This document shows, in pieces, positions 1-6,539 of a stretch of DNA of 13,778 nt (its first letter is position 1; each line of letters opens with the position of its first letter). Source of the stretch: Christensenella sp. UBA4379 (lineage in GTDB: Bacteria; Bacillota; Clostridia; Christensenellales; Aristaeellaceae); the NCBI GenBank assembly GCA_002391225.1, contig DGRV01000068.1, positions 12,943-26,720 on the forward strand. Direction: 5' to 3'. Made by a program: the position numbers and the translations under genes. Below the pieces are notes generated by a model. That model saw only the letters and a program-made list of their open reading frames with translations, was not told where the DNA came from and did not search any database.

Positions 1-630
1 CTGCAGCACTATTCCGACGTGCAGAGCGAATATCTCGAATGGCACGGCCACAACGACTTTTACAAGGCCGTCGCCAACGCCTCCACCGCCTGGCTGTACG
101 GGGCCAGCGCCGTCAACTGCTCGCTGCTGGGCATCGGGGAGAGGACGGGCAACATCCCCCTGGAGGCCATGGTCTTTGAGTACGCTTCCCTGCGCGGCAG
201 CATGGACGGCATGGACCCGACCGTCATCACCGAAATCGCCAACTTCTTCCAGAAGAAGATCGGCTATCAGATCCCCCCGATGACGCCCTTCGTCGGCAGG
301 AACTTCAACGTCACCCGCGCCGGCATCCACGCCGACGGCCTGCTCAAGGACGAGGAGATCTACAACATCTTTAACACCAAGAAGCTCCTGAACCGCCCGG
401 CCTCCGTCATGATCTCCAAGACCTCCGGCCTGGCCGGCATCGCTTACTGGATCAACGAAAACTATCAGCTGACCGGGGAAGACACGGTGTCCAAGCAGGA
501 TCCGCTGGTCGTGTCCCTGAAGGAATGGATCGACGGGCTGTACGACGAAGGCCGCCAGGCCGCCATGTCCGCGACCGAAATGGAGAGGAAAATCGACGAA
601 CTGACCGGCGGAAAGCTCCGCAGGTCCTGA
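1..630 (+). CDS. Homocitrate/2-isopropylmalate synthase family protein, probably Re-citrate synthase (3' part)
   Basis: The reading frame is open from base 1, so the gene begins before the window; 209 C-terminal residues are visible. The protein belongs to the DRE-TIM metallolyases, which condense acetyl-CoA with a 2-oxoacid. Visible residues include the metal-binding HxH in EWHGHND (residues 13-19) and the family motif GERTGN at about residues 46-51. The segment FVGRNFNVTRAGIHADGLLK, about residues 97-116, and the following region resemble clostridial Re-citrate synthases (oxaloacetate plus acetyl-CoA to citrate, acting in glutamate synthesis of anaerobes) more than LeuA. The C-terminus is short, without room for the LeuA allosteric domain that binds leucine. 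The Re-citrate assignment rests on remembered family resemblance; homocitrate synthase is the main alternative. A GntR regulator follows after 13 nt, probably in the same operon. Confidence 0.72.
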   Translation: MQHYSDVQSEYLEWHGHNDFYKAVANASTAWLYGASAVNCSLLGIGERTGNIPLEAMVFEYASLRGSMDGMDPTVITEIANFFQKKIGYQIPPMTPFVGRNFNVTRAGIHADGLLKDEEIYNIFNTKKLLNRPASVMISKTSGLAGIAYWINENYQLTGEDTVSKQDPLVVSLKEWIDGLYDEGRQAAMSATEMERKIDELTGGKLRRS

Positions 631-643
631 AAGGAACGATCCT

Positions 644-1288
644 ATGGAACATAAGATGATTTCGATTGCTGACCAGGTGTTTGAGCGGCTGGAGATGGAC
701 ATCCTCTCCGGCGTGTACGAACGGGACGAGATCCTGACGGAGAGCAGGCTCTCTGAGCAGCTGGGGGTCAGCCGCACGCCCATCCGCGAGGCGGTGCGCC
801 GCCTGGACCAGGAGCATCTGGTGGACCTGACCAGCAAGGGCATCCGCGTGGTCGGCATCAGCCGCCAGGACATCGCCGATATCAGCGAGATCCGCCTGCG
901 TTTGGAGGGCCTGGCGGCCCGCTGGGCCGCTGAACGCGCCACCGAGGAGGACATCCGCACCCTGCGGGAGATCGTGGAGCTCCAGGAGTTCTATACGGCC
1001 AAGTCCGACGCGGACAGCATCAAAAACCAGGACAGCCGCTTCCACCAGACCATCTACGCCCTGTGCGGCAGCAACGCCATGCGGGACACCCTGGAGCCTC
1101 TGCACCGCAAGCTCCTCAAATACCGCCGCGTATCCGTCTCCGCCAAGAGCCGCGCCCAGCAGTCCCTGGCCGAGCACCGCGCCATCTGCGAAGCCATCGC
1201 CGCCCACGACGGCGCGGAAGCCGAACGCCTGACCATCGAGCACGTGAAGAACGCCAGGGAGAGCATATTGAACAGGCAGGTACTTTAA
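644..1288 (+). CDS. GntR-family transcriptional regulator, FadR/FCD subfamily
   Basis: This 214-aa protein has a winged helix-turn-helix over about residues 8-72, with the GntR signature LSEQLGVSRTPIREAVRRLD. An all-helical FCD effector domain follows (about 76-210). D130, H134, H178 and H200 have the spacing of the FCD metal-binding set (D-x3-H, then H-x21-H), so it probably binds a metal and a carboxylate effector. The start is ATG 644, with AAAGGA at 630-635 and an 8-nt gap; ATG 656 is possible but has no equally good site. It lies 13 nt after the synthase-like gene, so the two are probably co-transcribed, and it may respond to a carboxylate of that pathway. That functional link is inference; the family call is firm. 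Confidence 0.92.
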   Translation: MEHKMISIADQVFERLEMDILSGVYERDEILTESRLSEQLGVSRTPIREAVRRLDQEHLVDLTSKGIRVVGISRQDIADISEIRLRLEGLAARWAAERATEEDIRTLREIVELQEFYTAKSDADSIKNQDSRFHQTIYALCGSNAMRDTLEPLHRKLLKYRRVSVSAKSRAQQSLAEHRAICEAIAAHDGAEAERLTIEHVKNARESILNRQVL

Positions 1289-1296
1289 GAATGCAT

Positions 1297-1321
1297 AATG
1301 CGTAATTCGTAATGCGTAATT
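1297..1321. repeat. Short AT-rich direct repeat after the GntR gene
   Basis: The 11-mer AATGCGTAATT occurs at 1297-1307 and again at 1311-1321, a 14-nt period, and a related half unit (AATGCAT) lies just upstream at 1290. It sits between the GntR stop codon and the hairpin at 1327. No function is evident. It resembles the short low-complexity repeats that often flank terminators in gut Firmicutes, which is a remembered impression only. Confidence 0.5.
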
Positions 1322-1326
1322 GAATA

Positions 1327-1368
1327 GAGAACCCCCGGTTCTGCTTAAATGCGGAGCCGGGGGTTCTC
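1327..1368. terminator. Strong hairpin terminator between convergent genes
   Basis: GAGAACCCCCGG (1327-1338) pairs perfectly with CCGGGGGTTCTC (1357-1368). Six further inner pairs, two of them G-T, close on the loop TTAAAT. It lies 38 nt after the GntR stop and 56 nt beyond the stop of the convergent minus-strand gene, so it can serve both. Neither side has a long T-run, so it is an imperfect intrinsic terminator, although the stem is very stable. Confidence 0.75.
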
Positions 1369-1423
1369 ATGATGCGTGAAAAGCCGGAAGTGGGATGGCA
1401 GAGGGGCACCGGCAGGGGATGGT

Positions 1424-2530
1424 TCACTTTAAGACACGGGGAGACGTTGCAAACTGTGTAAAGGGCTTCAGTCCCAATCTGGCAGGAGTCCTTTTTCCAT
1501 TAGTATACCAGTACGTGTCGAACGGGTGTTCTTGAGTGCAGGCTGCCTGCGCTGTCAGATGGTCATTGCGGAAAAAAATGCCCCCTCTAGCGAGATCCGG
1601 TTTCCAACCTCTCCTGTCCTGCGGCATATAGGTGATCGCGTATACGTCTTCGTCCGTGACAGCATAAGCGATGATATAAGACAACAGGTTATTTTTTTCC
1701 AGGTTCAGCCATTGGGTCAGGATTGTCCGGATATTGTTGCCGGTTGGATATTCTGTGCATACGTCAGAAATATGATAATCGATGGTTTCCAATGCTTCGT
1801 GCTTGGACAGATCATAGAGAAGATAATACAGTATTCTCTCCTTCGGGGTTCCTTCGTCGGCTTTGACGGGATAAGCATTGGTCCGGTAGGTGACGGAGGT
1901 TTTTGCCCCTTCTGCCGGCAGGCGGAAATAATCCATATCCGGCATGACGTAGTCAACCGACATGATCAGACCTGAATTGGCAAAACTGAGGATCACGGAG
2001 GTGCCATCTTCATAGGTTTTACCAGCAACGAAGTTACTGAGCGCATGCCAGGCGGGGTCGCCAGGATCATCAATGTTATACCGGGTATAGAGTACTCGGG
2101 GACCATACCATGGTCCACCACCCATCGGATACTTATAGCCCTCTGAGTTATACATAGCGTAACCGCTGCTATTCACTGGTAATTCTACCCAGCCGCCGTC
2201 TGAGATGTGGAAATTTACGTAAAACCAATCCGGTACGAAGGGGTTTCCCTGCCCGTTCCGGAACCAGAATTCAACGTCCGCATCGTCTGTCATCAGAATG
2301 GGGCACGGATCATTGGGGTCAAAGGGATTGTTATAGGTGGGGATGCTGTCCACTTTGATGGTCAGGTAAAACAGCTTGTCCCAGATCTCGTCCAGGGTAG
2401 ACACATGATAGCGGGAAAGAGATACCGGAATATAAACCTCCTCATTTTCTGCCAGTGATTCAGCGGACAGACTGAGCAGCATCATTACTGCCAGGAAAGC
2501 GCATAAAAGACAAGCTGTTTTTTTCATCAT
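1424..2530 (-). CDS. Secreted protein of unknown function
   Basis: This 368-aa protein begins with a signal peptide (MMKK, then a hydrophobic stretch ending near SAESLA, cleavage likely before ENEE). The mature part is rich in Tyr, Trp, Asp and Pro and has no LRR units, Cys-motif modules, sortase motif or second membrane segment. I do not recognise the family. The start ATG 2530 is chosen because AAGGAG (2544-2539) lies 8 nt upstream; ATG 2527 would be 11 nt away. The frame stays open to 2587, but that longer version would begin at the predicted -10 region (2578-2583), so it is rejected. It is the last of three secreted-protein genes preceded by the same 52-nt promoter element, suggesting shared control with the LRR proteins. 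Confidence 0.82.
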   Translation of the reverse strand: MMKKTACLLCAFLAVMMLLSLSAESLAENEEVYIPVSLSRYHVSTLDEIWDKLFYLTIKVDSIPTYNNPFDPNDPCPILMTDDADVEFWFRNGQGNPFVPDWFYVNFHISDGGWVELPVNSSGYAMYNSEGYKYPMGGGPWYGPRVLYTRYNIDDPGDPAWHALSNFVAGKTYEDGTSVILSFANSGLIMSVDYVMPDMDYFRLPAEGAKTSVTYRTNAYPVKADEGTPKERILYYLLYDLSKHEALETIDYHISDVCTEYPTGNNIRTILTQWLNLEKNNLLSYIIAYAVTDEDVYAITYMPQDRRGWKPDLARGGIFFRNDHLTAQAACTQEHPFDTYWYTNGKRTPARLGLKPFTQFATSPRVLK

Positions 2531-2577
2531 GACATGATCTCCTTGCAAGTATTCATTCAAGATTTCGTTACCGTCAA

Positions 2578-2606
2578 ATTGTAGCAAAAAAGGCTGTAAA
2601 AGTCAC
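2578..2606 (-). promoter_or_regulatory. Promoter of the 368-aa secreted protein gene
   Basis: On the minus strand, -35 GTGACT (2606-2601) is separated by 17 nt from -10 TACAAT (2583-2578). TGC directly upstream of the -10 makes it an extended -10 (TGnTACAAT). The leader to ATG 2530 would be about 40 nt. The -35 box is the last six bases of the conserved 52-nt element. Confidence 0.72.
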
Positions 2607-2652
2607 GTCGCAATTCGTGACATTCGCGCAAAAAAGCGTCGCGATTCGCGAC
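2601..2652 (-). repeat. 52-nt promoter-linked element, copy 3 (upstream of the 368-aa protein gene)
   Basis: It differs at one position from copy 1 (11435-11486): c instead of a at 2604. It holds the palindromes GTCGCGAATCGCGAC (2652-2638, perfect) and GTCACGAATTGCGAC (2621-2607, imperfect), read on the minus strand, with centres 31 bp apart. It ends on the -35 box. In this copy GTCACG and CGTGAC at its -35 end (2602-2607 and 2616-2621) also form a perfect 6-8-6 inverted repeat. Confidence 0.85.
2630..2652 (-). terminator. Intrinsic terminator of LRR gene B
   Basis: Read on the minus strand, the GTCGCGA/TCGCGAC stem (2652-2638) is followed within 2 nt by six T residues (2635-2630). It lies 50 nt beyond the stop of LRR gene B. 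The outer GC pairs seen in the other two copies are broken here, so the stem is shorter. The same bases form the distal palindrome of the shared promoter element. Confidence 0.65.
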
Positions 2653-2701
2653 ACCGGATAAAATGGCCGTTTTAATTTGCCGGATTGGACATGAATGATG
2701 A

Positions 2702-5700
2702 TTACGGTGCTTGTACCTGGAAACCGTGGCTCTGCGCCCAGCGATATGCGTAACTGCTGGAAGGCGCTTTGATGATGACGTCGCTGCCCGCAAAAGCGTC
2801 GTCCGCGATAGACGTAACGCTGGCGGGAATCACGATGATGTCCACGTTTGTCAGTCCGGCGAAAGCTTCGCTTTCGATCATTTTTGTGTGATTAGGCAAA
2901 ATAAGAACATTTGAGGCTGTTACTATAACGTTACAAGTGGCAGAAGCACCGGTATTGATTGATGCTGTAATTGTGACAGAACCTGGTTTGATTCCGGTTA
3001 CCTTACCGTTACTGTCGACAGTAGCTATTGATGTATCCGAAGATTTCCAGGTAATGGTGAATGAAGGAAAGGATGCACCGGAAAGAATGACTGAACGTCC
3101 TTGGAGTACTGTTGCGCTAGTTTGCAGATTAATCTCGCTATAACGGTTTGGAATGTCCATGCTTGATGAAATAACCGTATATTTGAGACTGTTTTCAATT
3201 GCGAAAGTATGCGCATTGGTGCCGTTATGAACATAGAACATAGCGTCTATAACTTGAGCATTGCTATTTGTAAAGGCATATTCTCCAATATTGCGCAGAA
3301 GAAGGGGTAGATATACTTTCTTTAATGATATGCAATTGCTAAAACAAAATTGACCGATACTTGTTACCGTACTGGGCAGATATAACGTTTTTAATCCCTT
3401 ACAACCATCGAATGCCATGTTGCCAATGCTTTTTAAACCGCTTGGTAGCGTGATACCTATCAGTCCACTGCATCCATTAAAAGCAGAGTAATTAATAGAT
3501 GTGATATTGTTGTGAAAAGATATGGAGGTTAATCCGGAACAGCCATTGAATGTATTATCACCGATTGTTGTTACGCCAGATGGTACTGTAAACTCTCGGA
3601 GGGATGTGCAGCCGGAAAATGTGCCATTCATAGTGGTTATAGTAGAGGGTAGTGTAATTTCGATCAGTCCAGAGCAGCCAGTAAATGCTTGATCAATAAC
3701 AGTAATATCGGAAGGTATATTGACATAAGTCAAACTGCTGCAATCGGAGAAGGTGTACGGCTGTAAAGCAGTTAGTTTGGAAGAAAGAGTAAGTTTTTTA
3801 GCATTACTGCAATTGCGGAATGCAGCGCCCCCGATACTTGTAACACTATTAGGAATATTGATTGAAGAAAGTGAGATGCAGTCTTCAAATGCCTGCGTTC
3901 CGATTTCTGTTAGCCCAAATTGTATTGTTGCATTTTTTAAAGAAGAACAGTTTCTAAAGGCATATTGACCCACAGTTCTCACGGAAGATGGTATCAGGAT
4001 TTCTTTCAGAGAAGTACAATTCCAAAATGCATACAAGCCGATGCTAGATACACTTGGTGGAATAATAATAGTTTCAAGACTGGAGCAATCTTTGAACGCA
4101 TTATTGTCAATAGCGGTGACTGTTTCCGGCAGATTGATTTTCTTAAGGCCTGTCAAACCGGAATAATTACCACAAGAAGTGCCTCCGCGTATAGTGATTT
4201 CAATAATATTATTACAACCACTCATATCTGAAAAAGCTTGTGGCAAAGAGAGGGTCTTTAGAGTATCGTGTTTTTTTACAATACCATATGAAAAAGAAGT
4301 TACGCCATTCGGAACATAAAGATCAACGACACCTGGATCAATTGTGTCAATGGCCATGTCGCTGTTTGAACTGGAAGTATTTTTTGCCTTAAAAGTAACA
4401 GGGTAATCAGGATCGCGGAATGTTCCTCCATAAATTTTAGCATAAGTGATTGCACCTACTGTATCGACTTTTGCGTAGATTGTGCCCTTATATCCGCTAA
4501 AGGCATTTGCGCTGATGGCAGTAATGCTTGCTGGAATAAAAAAGCTGGAAAGAGAGTTGCAATCGAAAATAAAGTAATCATTTAATTCCTGAATTCCAGA
4601 TGGAAGATTCAAAATGGACAAAGAACTGCAGCCATAAAACATGTATTTGCCGATGCTGGAAATATTCTCCGGTATTGTGATGTGATCAAGAGAGGTACAT
4701 CCATGAAACAAACCGTTTCCAATGCTTTGAATATTAGCAGGAAAGTTAAACGTGCTTAAAGATTTACAGCCTTTCAATGCGCCGTCTCCAATTGTTTGTA
4801 CCGTTGACGGCAGTGAAAGTGAGGGAAGTGCGCTGCAGCTATCAAAAGCATTGTTGCCAATAGAAAGCAGCCCAGGTGCGATATTCACTGATATAAGTTT
4901 TGTGCAATAATCAAAAGCACTGTTGCCAATGGAAGTAATACTGGACGGAATAGTCACAGATGTTAATTGATTCATCTGTGAAAAAGACGATGCGCCAATT
5001 TCCTGAATGCCTTCACGGATTTCTATAGATTTCACATGATTTTTATACTGAAAAGAGCCTGCAAAAGCGCCATATGGAATGCTGCCAGTTCCTTCCAGAA
5101 TGAGATTGTTGTTTGTTGTATCAAAAAACCAATGAATAGCTCCATTCGCAATGGTGCCGGAAATCATTGTACTTGGTATGGATGTCGGAGCAGTTGTGGG
5201 AGTACTTGTTGGAACTGATGTTGGTGTAGCCGTTAAAATAGGTGTTTTTGTTGGTGTTAAAGTGGCGACAGGCGTTTTTGTTGGGGGAATGGTTGGCGTA
5301 CGGGTTGGCGTTAGAGTAGGATGAACGGAAGGGGTTGGGGTTATCGGGGATGGTGTGACGACAGTCCCTATATAAGCAAATTTTAATTGATTATCAATAG
5401 CAAATTGCTCGGCGGCACTTCCCGATTCAACCAATAAGGTCAGATCAGGACTACAGTCTGTAAAAGCGCTGCTGTCAATAGATGTAACGGTTGCTGGAAT
5501 GGTGATATAGAGAAGACTTGTGCACCCTGCGAACGTCTCCTTGCCAAGCTGTGATATGCGAGCTGGAATAGCTATATTTGTTAAACCAGAGCAAGCATAG
5601 AAGGCCCCTTGCGCCAACCCTAATTGTGAAGGCAATTCAAGATTTGTTATACTTCTGCAGCCGGAAAAGCCATATTTACCTATATATGTCAATGTATCGG

Positions 5701-6370
5701 GCAGGATTACATCGGTTAAGCTATTACAAGCAGAAAATGCATATTCTTCAATTCTTGTCAGTGCTTTTGGAAAGATGACAGTTTCCAGCTTTCGGCACAC
5801 CTGAAAAGCTCTGTTGGGAATAGACTTTAGATTCGCTGGCAAACGAACAGTTTTTAGATTATTGCATTCATAGAAGCAAGATAGTCCAAGAGATGTGATG
5901 CTATCAGGCAGCCATATATCTGTTAAAGCGTGGTTCCTGAAGAAAGCGTAGTCTCCGATCGAAACCACACTATCCGGGAAAGAGATGCTTGATAAACTTG
6001 AACAAAAATAGAAAGAATCGTCACCGATCTGCCGAAGGGTATTGGGAAGCGATATGGATGTGATATTTGTACAATTTGAAAAAGCGTACTGTCCAATAGA
6101 AGTTACGCCTTCTTGAATGATTACCTGCTTAATGCTGGATATGGATGCGCGCCAGGCATCACTGGAAGCTGTAGTCATCATATCAGTCTTTTTAACTAAA
6201 TCATTCATTGCACCGGTGCCTGATATTGTGAGCACACCAGAGCTGTTGAGTGACCAGTTAAGCTTTCCCCATGTCCCGCTCTCTGCAGTTGCTGCACTGC
6301 AGTAAAGCGCCAGGGTCAAAGTCAGCCCAAGCAGTACCCACAAGAACCGTTTTCCTGTACGCGTCATCAT
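2702..6370 (-). CDS. Giant secreted BspA-like LRR protein B with Thr-Pro linker and Ig-like domain
   Basis: This 1222-aa secreted protein starts with a signal peptide (about 1-29, cleavage after SAATA). A SGTWGKLNWSLNSSGVLTIS module comes next (31-50). LRR_5 (BspA/TpLRR) units of about 23 residues, pattern LxxIxIPxxVxxIGxxAFxxC, form three blocks of roughly 10, 8 and 13 units (about 80-330, 441-640, 735-1040). A Thr-Pro-rich linker (about 337-398) separates the first two blocks; a second N-type module follows it. Blocks end in caps such as AAEQFAIDNQLKFAYI. A Big_2 Ig-like domain (about 1077-1152) precedes a last LRR pair. No LPxTG, lipobox or C-terminal TM segment is visible, so attachment to the cell is unknown. 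Known BspA-type proteins bind host or neighbouring surfaces; that role is inferred. GGAGGA ends 5 nt before ATG 6370; ATG 6367, 8 nt away, is equally possible. The gene is visibly AT-rich. Confidence 0.93.
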   Translation of the reverse strand: MMTRTGKRFLWVLLGLTLTLALYCSAATAESGTWGKLNWSLNSSGVLTISGTGAMNDLVKKTDMMTTASSDAWRASISSIKQVIIQEGVTSIGQYAFSNCTNITSISLPNTLRQIGDDSFYFCSSLSSISFPDSVVSIGDYAFFRNHALTDIWLPDSITSLGLSCFYECNNLKTVRLPANLKSIPNRAFQVCRKLETVIFPKALTRIEEYAFSACNSLTDVILPDTLTYIGKYGFSGCRSITNLELPSQLGLAQGAFYACSGLTNIAIPARISQLGKETFAGCTSLLYITIPATVTSIDSSAFTDCSPDLTLLVESGSAAEQFAIDNQLKFAYIGTVVTPSPITPTPSVHPTLTPTRTPTIPPTKTPVATLTPTKTPILTATPTSVPTSTPTTAPTSIPSTMISGTIANGAIHWFFDTTNNNLILEGTGSIPYGAFAGSFQYKNHVKSIEIREGIQEIGASSFSQMNQLTSVTIPSSITSIGNSAFDYCTKLISVNIAPGLLSIGNNAFDSCSALPSLSLPSTVQTIGDGALKGCKSLSTFNFPANIQSIGNGLFHGCTSLDHITIPENISSIGKYMFYGCSSLSILNLPSGIQELNDYFIFDCNSLSSFFIPASITAISANAFSGYKGTIYAKVDTVGAITYAKIYGGTFRDPDYPVTFKAKNTSSSNSDMAIDTIDPGVVDLYVPNGVTSFSYGIVKKHDTLKTLSLPQAFSDMSGCNNIIEITIRGGTSCGNYSGLTGLKKINLPETVTAIDNNAFKDCSSLETIIIPPSVSSIGLYAFWNCTSLKEILIPSSVRTVGQYAFRNCSSLKNATIQFGLTEIGTQAFEDCISLSSINIPNSVTSIGGAAFRNCSNAKKLTLSSKLTALQPYTFSDCSSLTYVNIPSDITVIDQAFTGCSGLIEITLPSTITTMNGTFSGCTSLREFTVPSGVTTIGDNTFNGCSGLTSISFHNNITSINYSAFNGCSGLIGITLPSGLKSIGNMAFDGCKGLKTLYLPSTVTSIGQFCFSNCISLKKVYLPLLLRNIGEYAFTNSNAQVIDAMFYVHNGTNAHTFAIENSLKYTVISSSMDIPNRYSEINLQTSATVLQGRSVILSGASFPSFTITWKSSDTSIATVDSNGKVTGIKPGSVTITASINTGASATCNVIVTASNVLILPNHTKMIESEAFAGLTNVDIIVIPASVTSIADDAFAGSDVIIKAPSSSYAYRWAQSHGFQVQAP

Positions 6371-6406
6371 TCAGTTCCTCCGTCTTTGCATAATTTTACT
6401 TCTTTT

Positions 6407-6435
6407 ATCATAGCATAAAAGTCCGAAAAAGTAAC
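6407..6435 (-). promoter_or_regulatory. Promoter of LRR gene B
   Basis: On the minus strand, -35 GTTACT (6435-6430), a 17-nt spacer and -10 TATGAT (6412-6407), preceded by TGC, give an extended -10. The leader would be about 30 nt. Confidence 0.72.
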
Positions 6436-6481
6436 GTCGCAATTCGTGACATTCGCGCAAAACAGCGTCGCGATTCGCGAC
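6430..6481 (-). repeat. 52-nt promoter-linked element, copy 2 (upstream of LRR gene B)
   Basis: Same layout as the other copies: perfect palindrome at 6481-6467 and imperfect palindrome at 6450-6436, centres 31 bp apart, ending on the -35 box. It differs from copy 1 only at 6463, within the A/T-run. Confidence 0.85.
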
Positions 6482-6484
6482 GCT
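6459..6484 (-). terminator. Intrinsic terminator of LRR gene A
   Basis: A perfect stem GCGTCGCG/CGCGACGC with loop AAT (6483-6465) is followed on the minus strand by TGTTTT (6464-6459). It lies about 56 nt after the stop of LRR gene A. The T-run is interrupted by one G, so it may be leakier than the copy at 11464-11489. Confidence 0.65.
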
Positions 6485-6539
6485 GTGCAATATGGTTTGA
6501 AATATTTGCCGGGATTGACATTGATGGAAAAGAAGTTCA

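Larger units (their letters stand above)
6371..6485 (-). repeat. 115-nt near-identical upstream region, copy 2 (before LRR gene B)
   Basis: This is identical to 11376-11490 at 113 of 115 positions, the differences being at 6393 and 6463. It covers the ribosome binding site, leader, promoter, 52-nt element and terminator hairpin. The two copies are direct repeats exactly 5005 nt apart, bracketing LRR gene A and its 3' flank. The signal-peptide coding DNA next to it is clearly less similar (around 80% by eye). Confidence 0.93.

Noticed and set aside
452..1243. 263-codon minus-strand open frame opposite the GntR gene and the synthase 3' end
   Set aside because: It runs antisense to two well-supported family members, has low-complexity Arg/Ala/Gly composition typical of a GC-rich shadow frame, and shows no recognisable domain.
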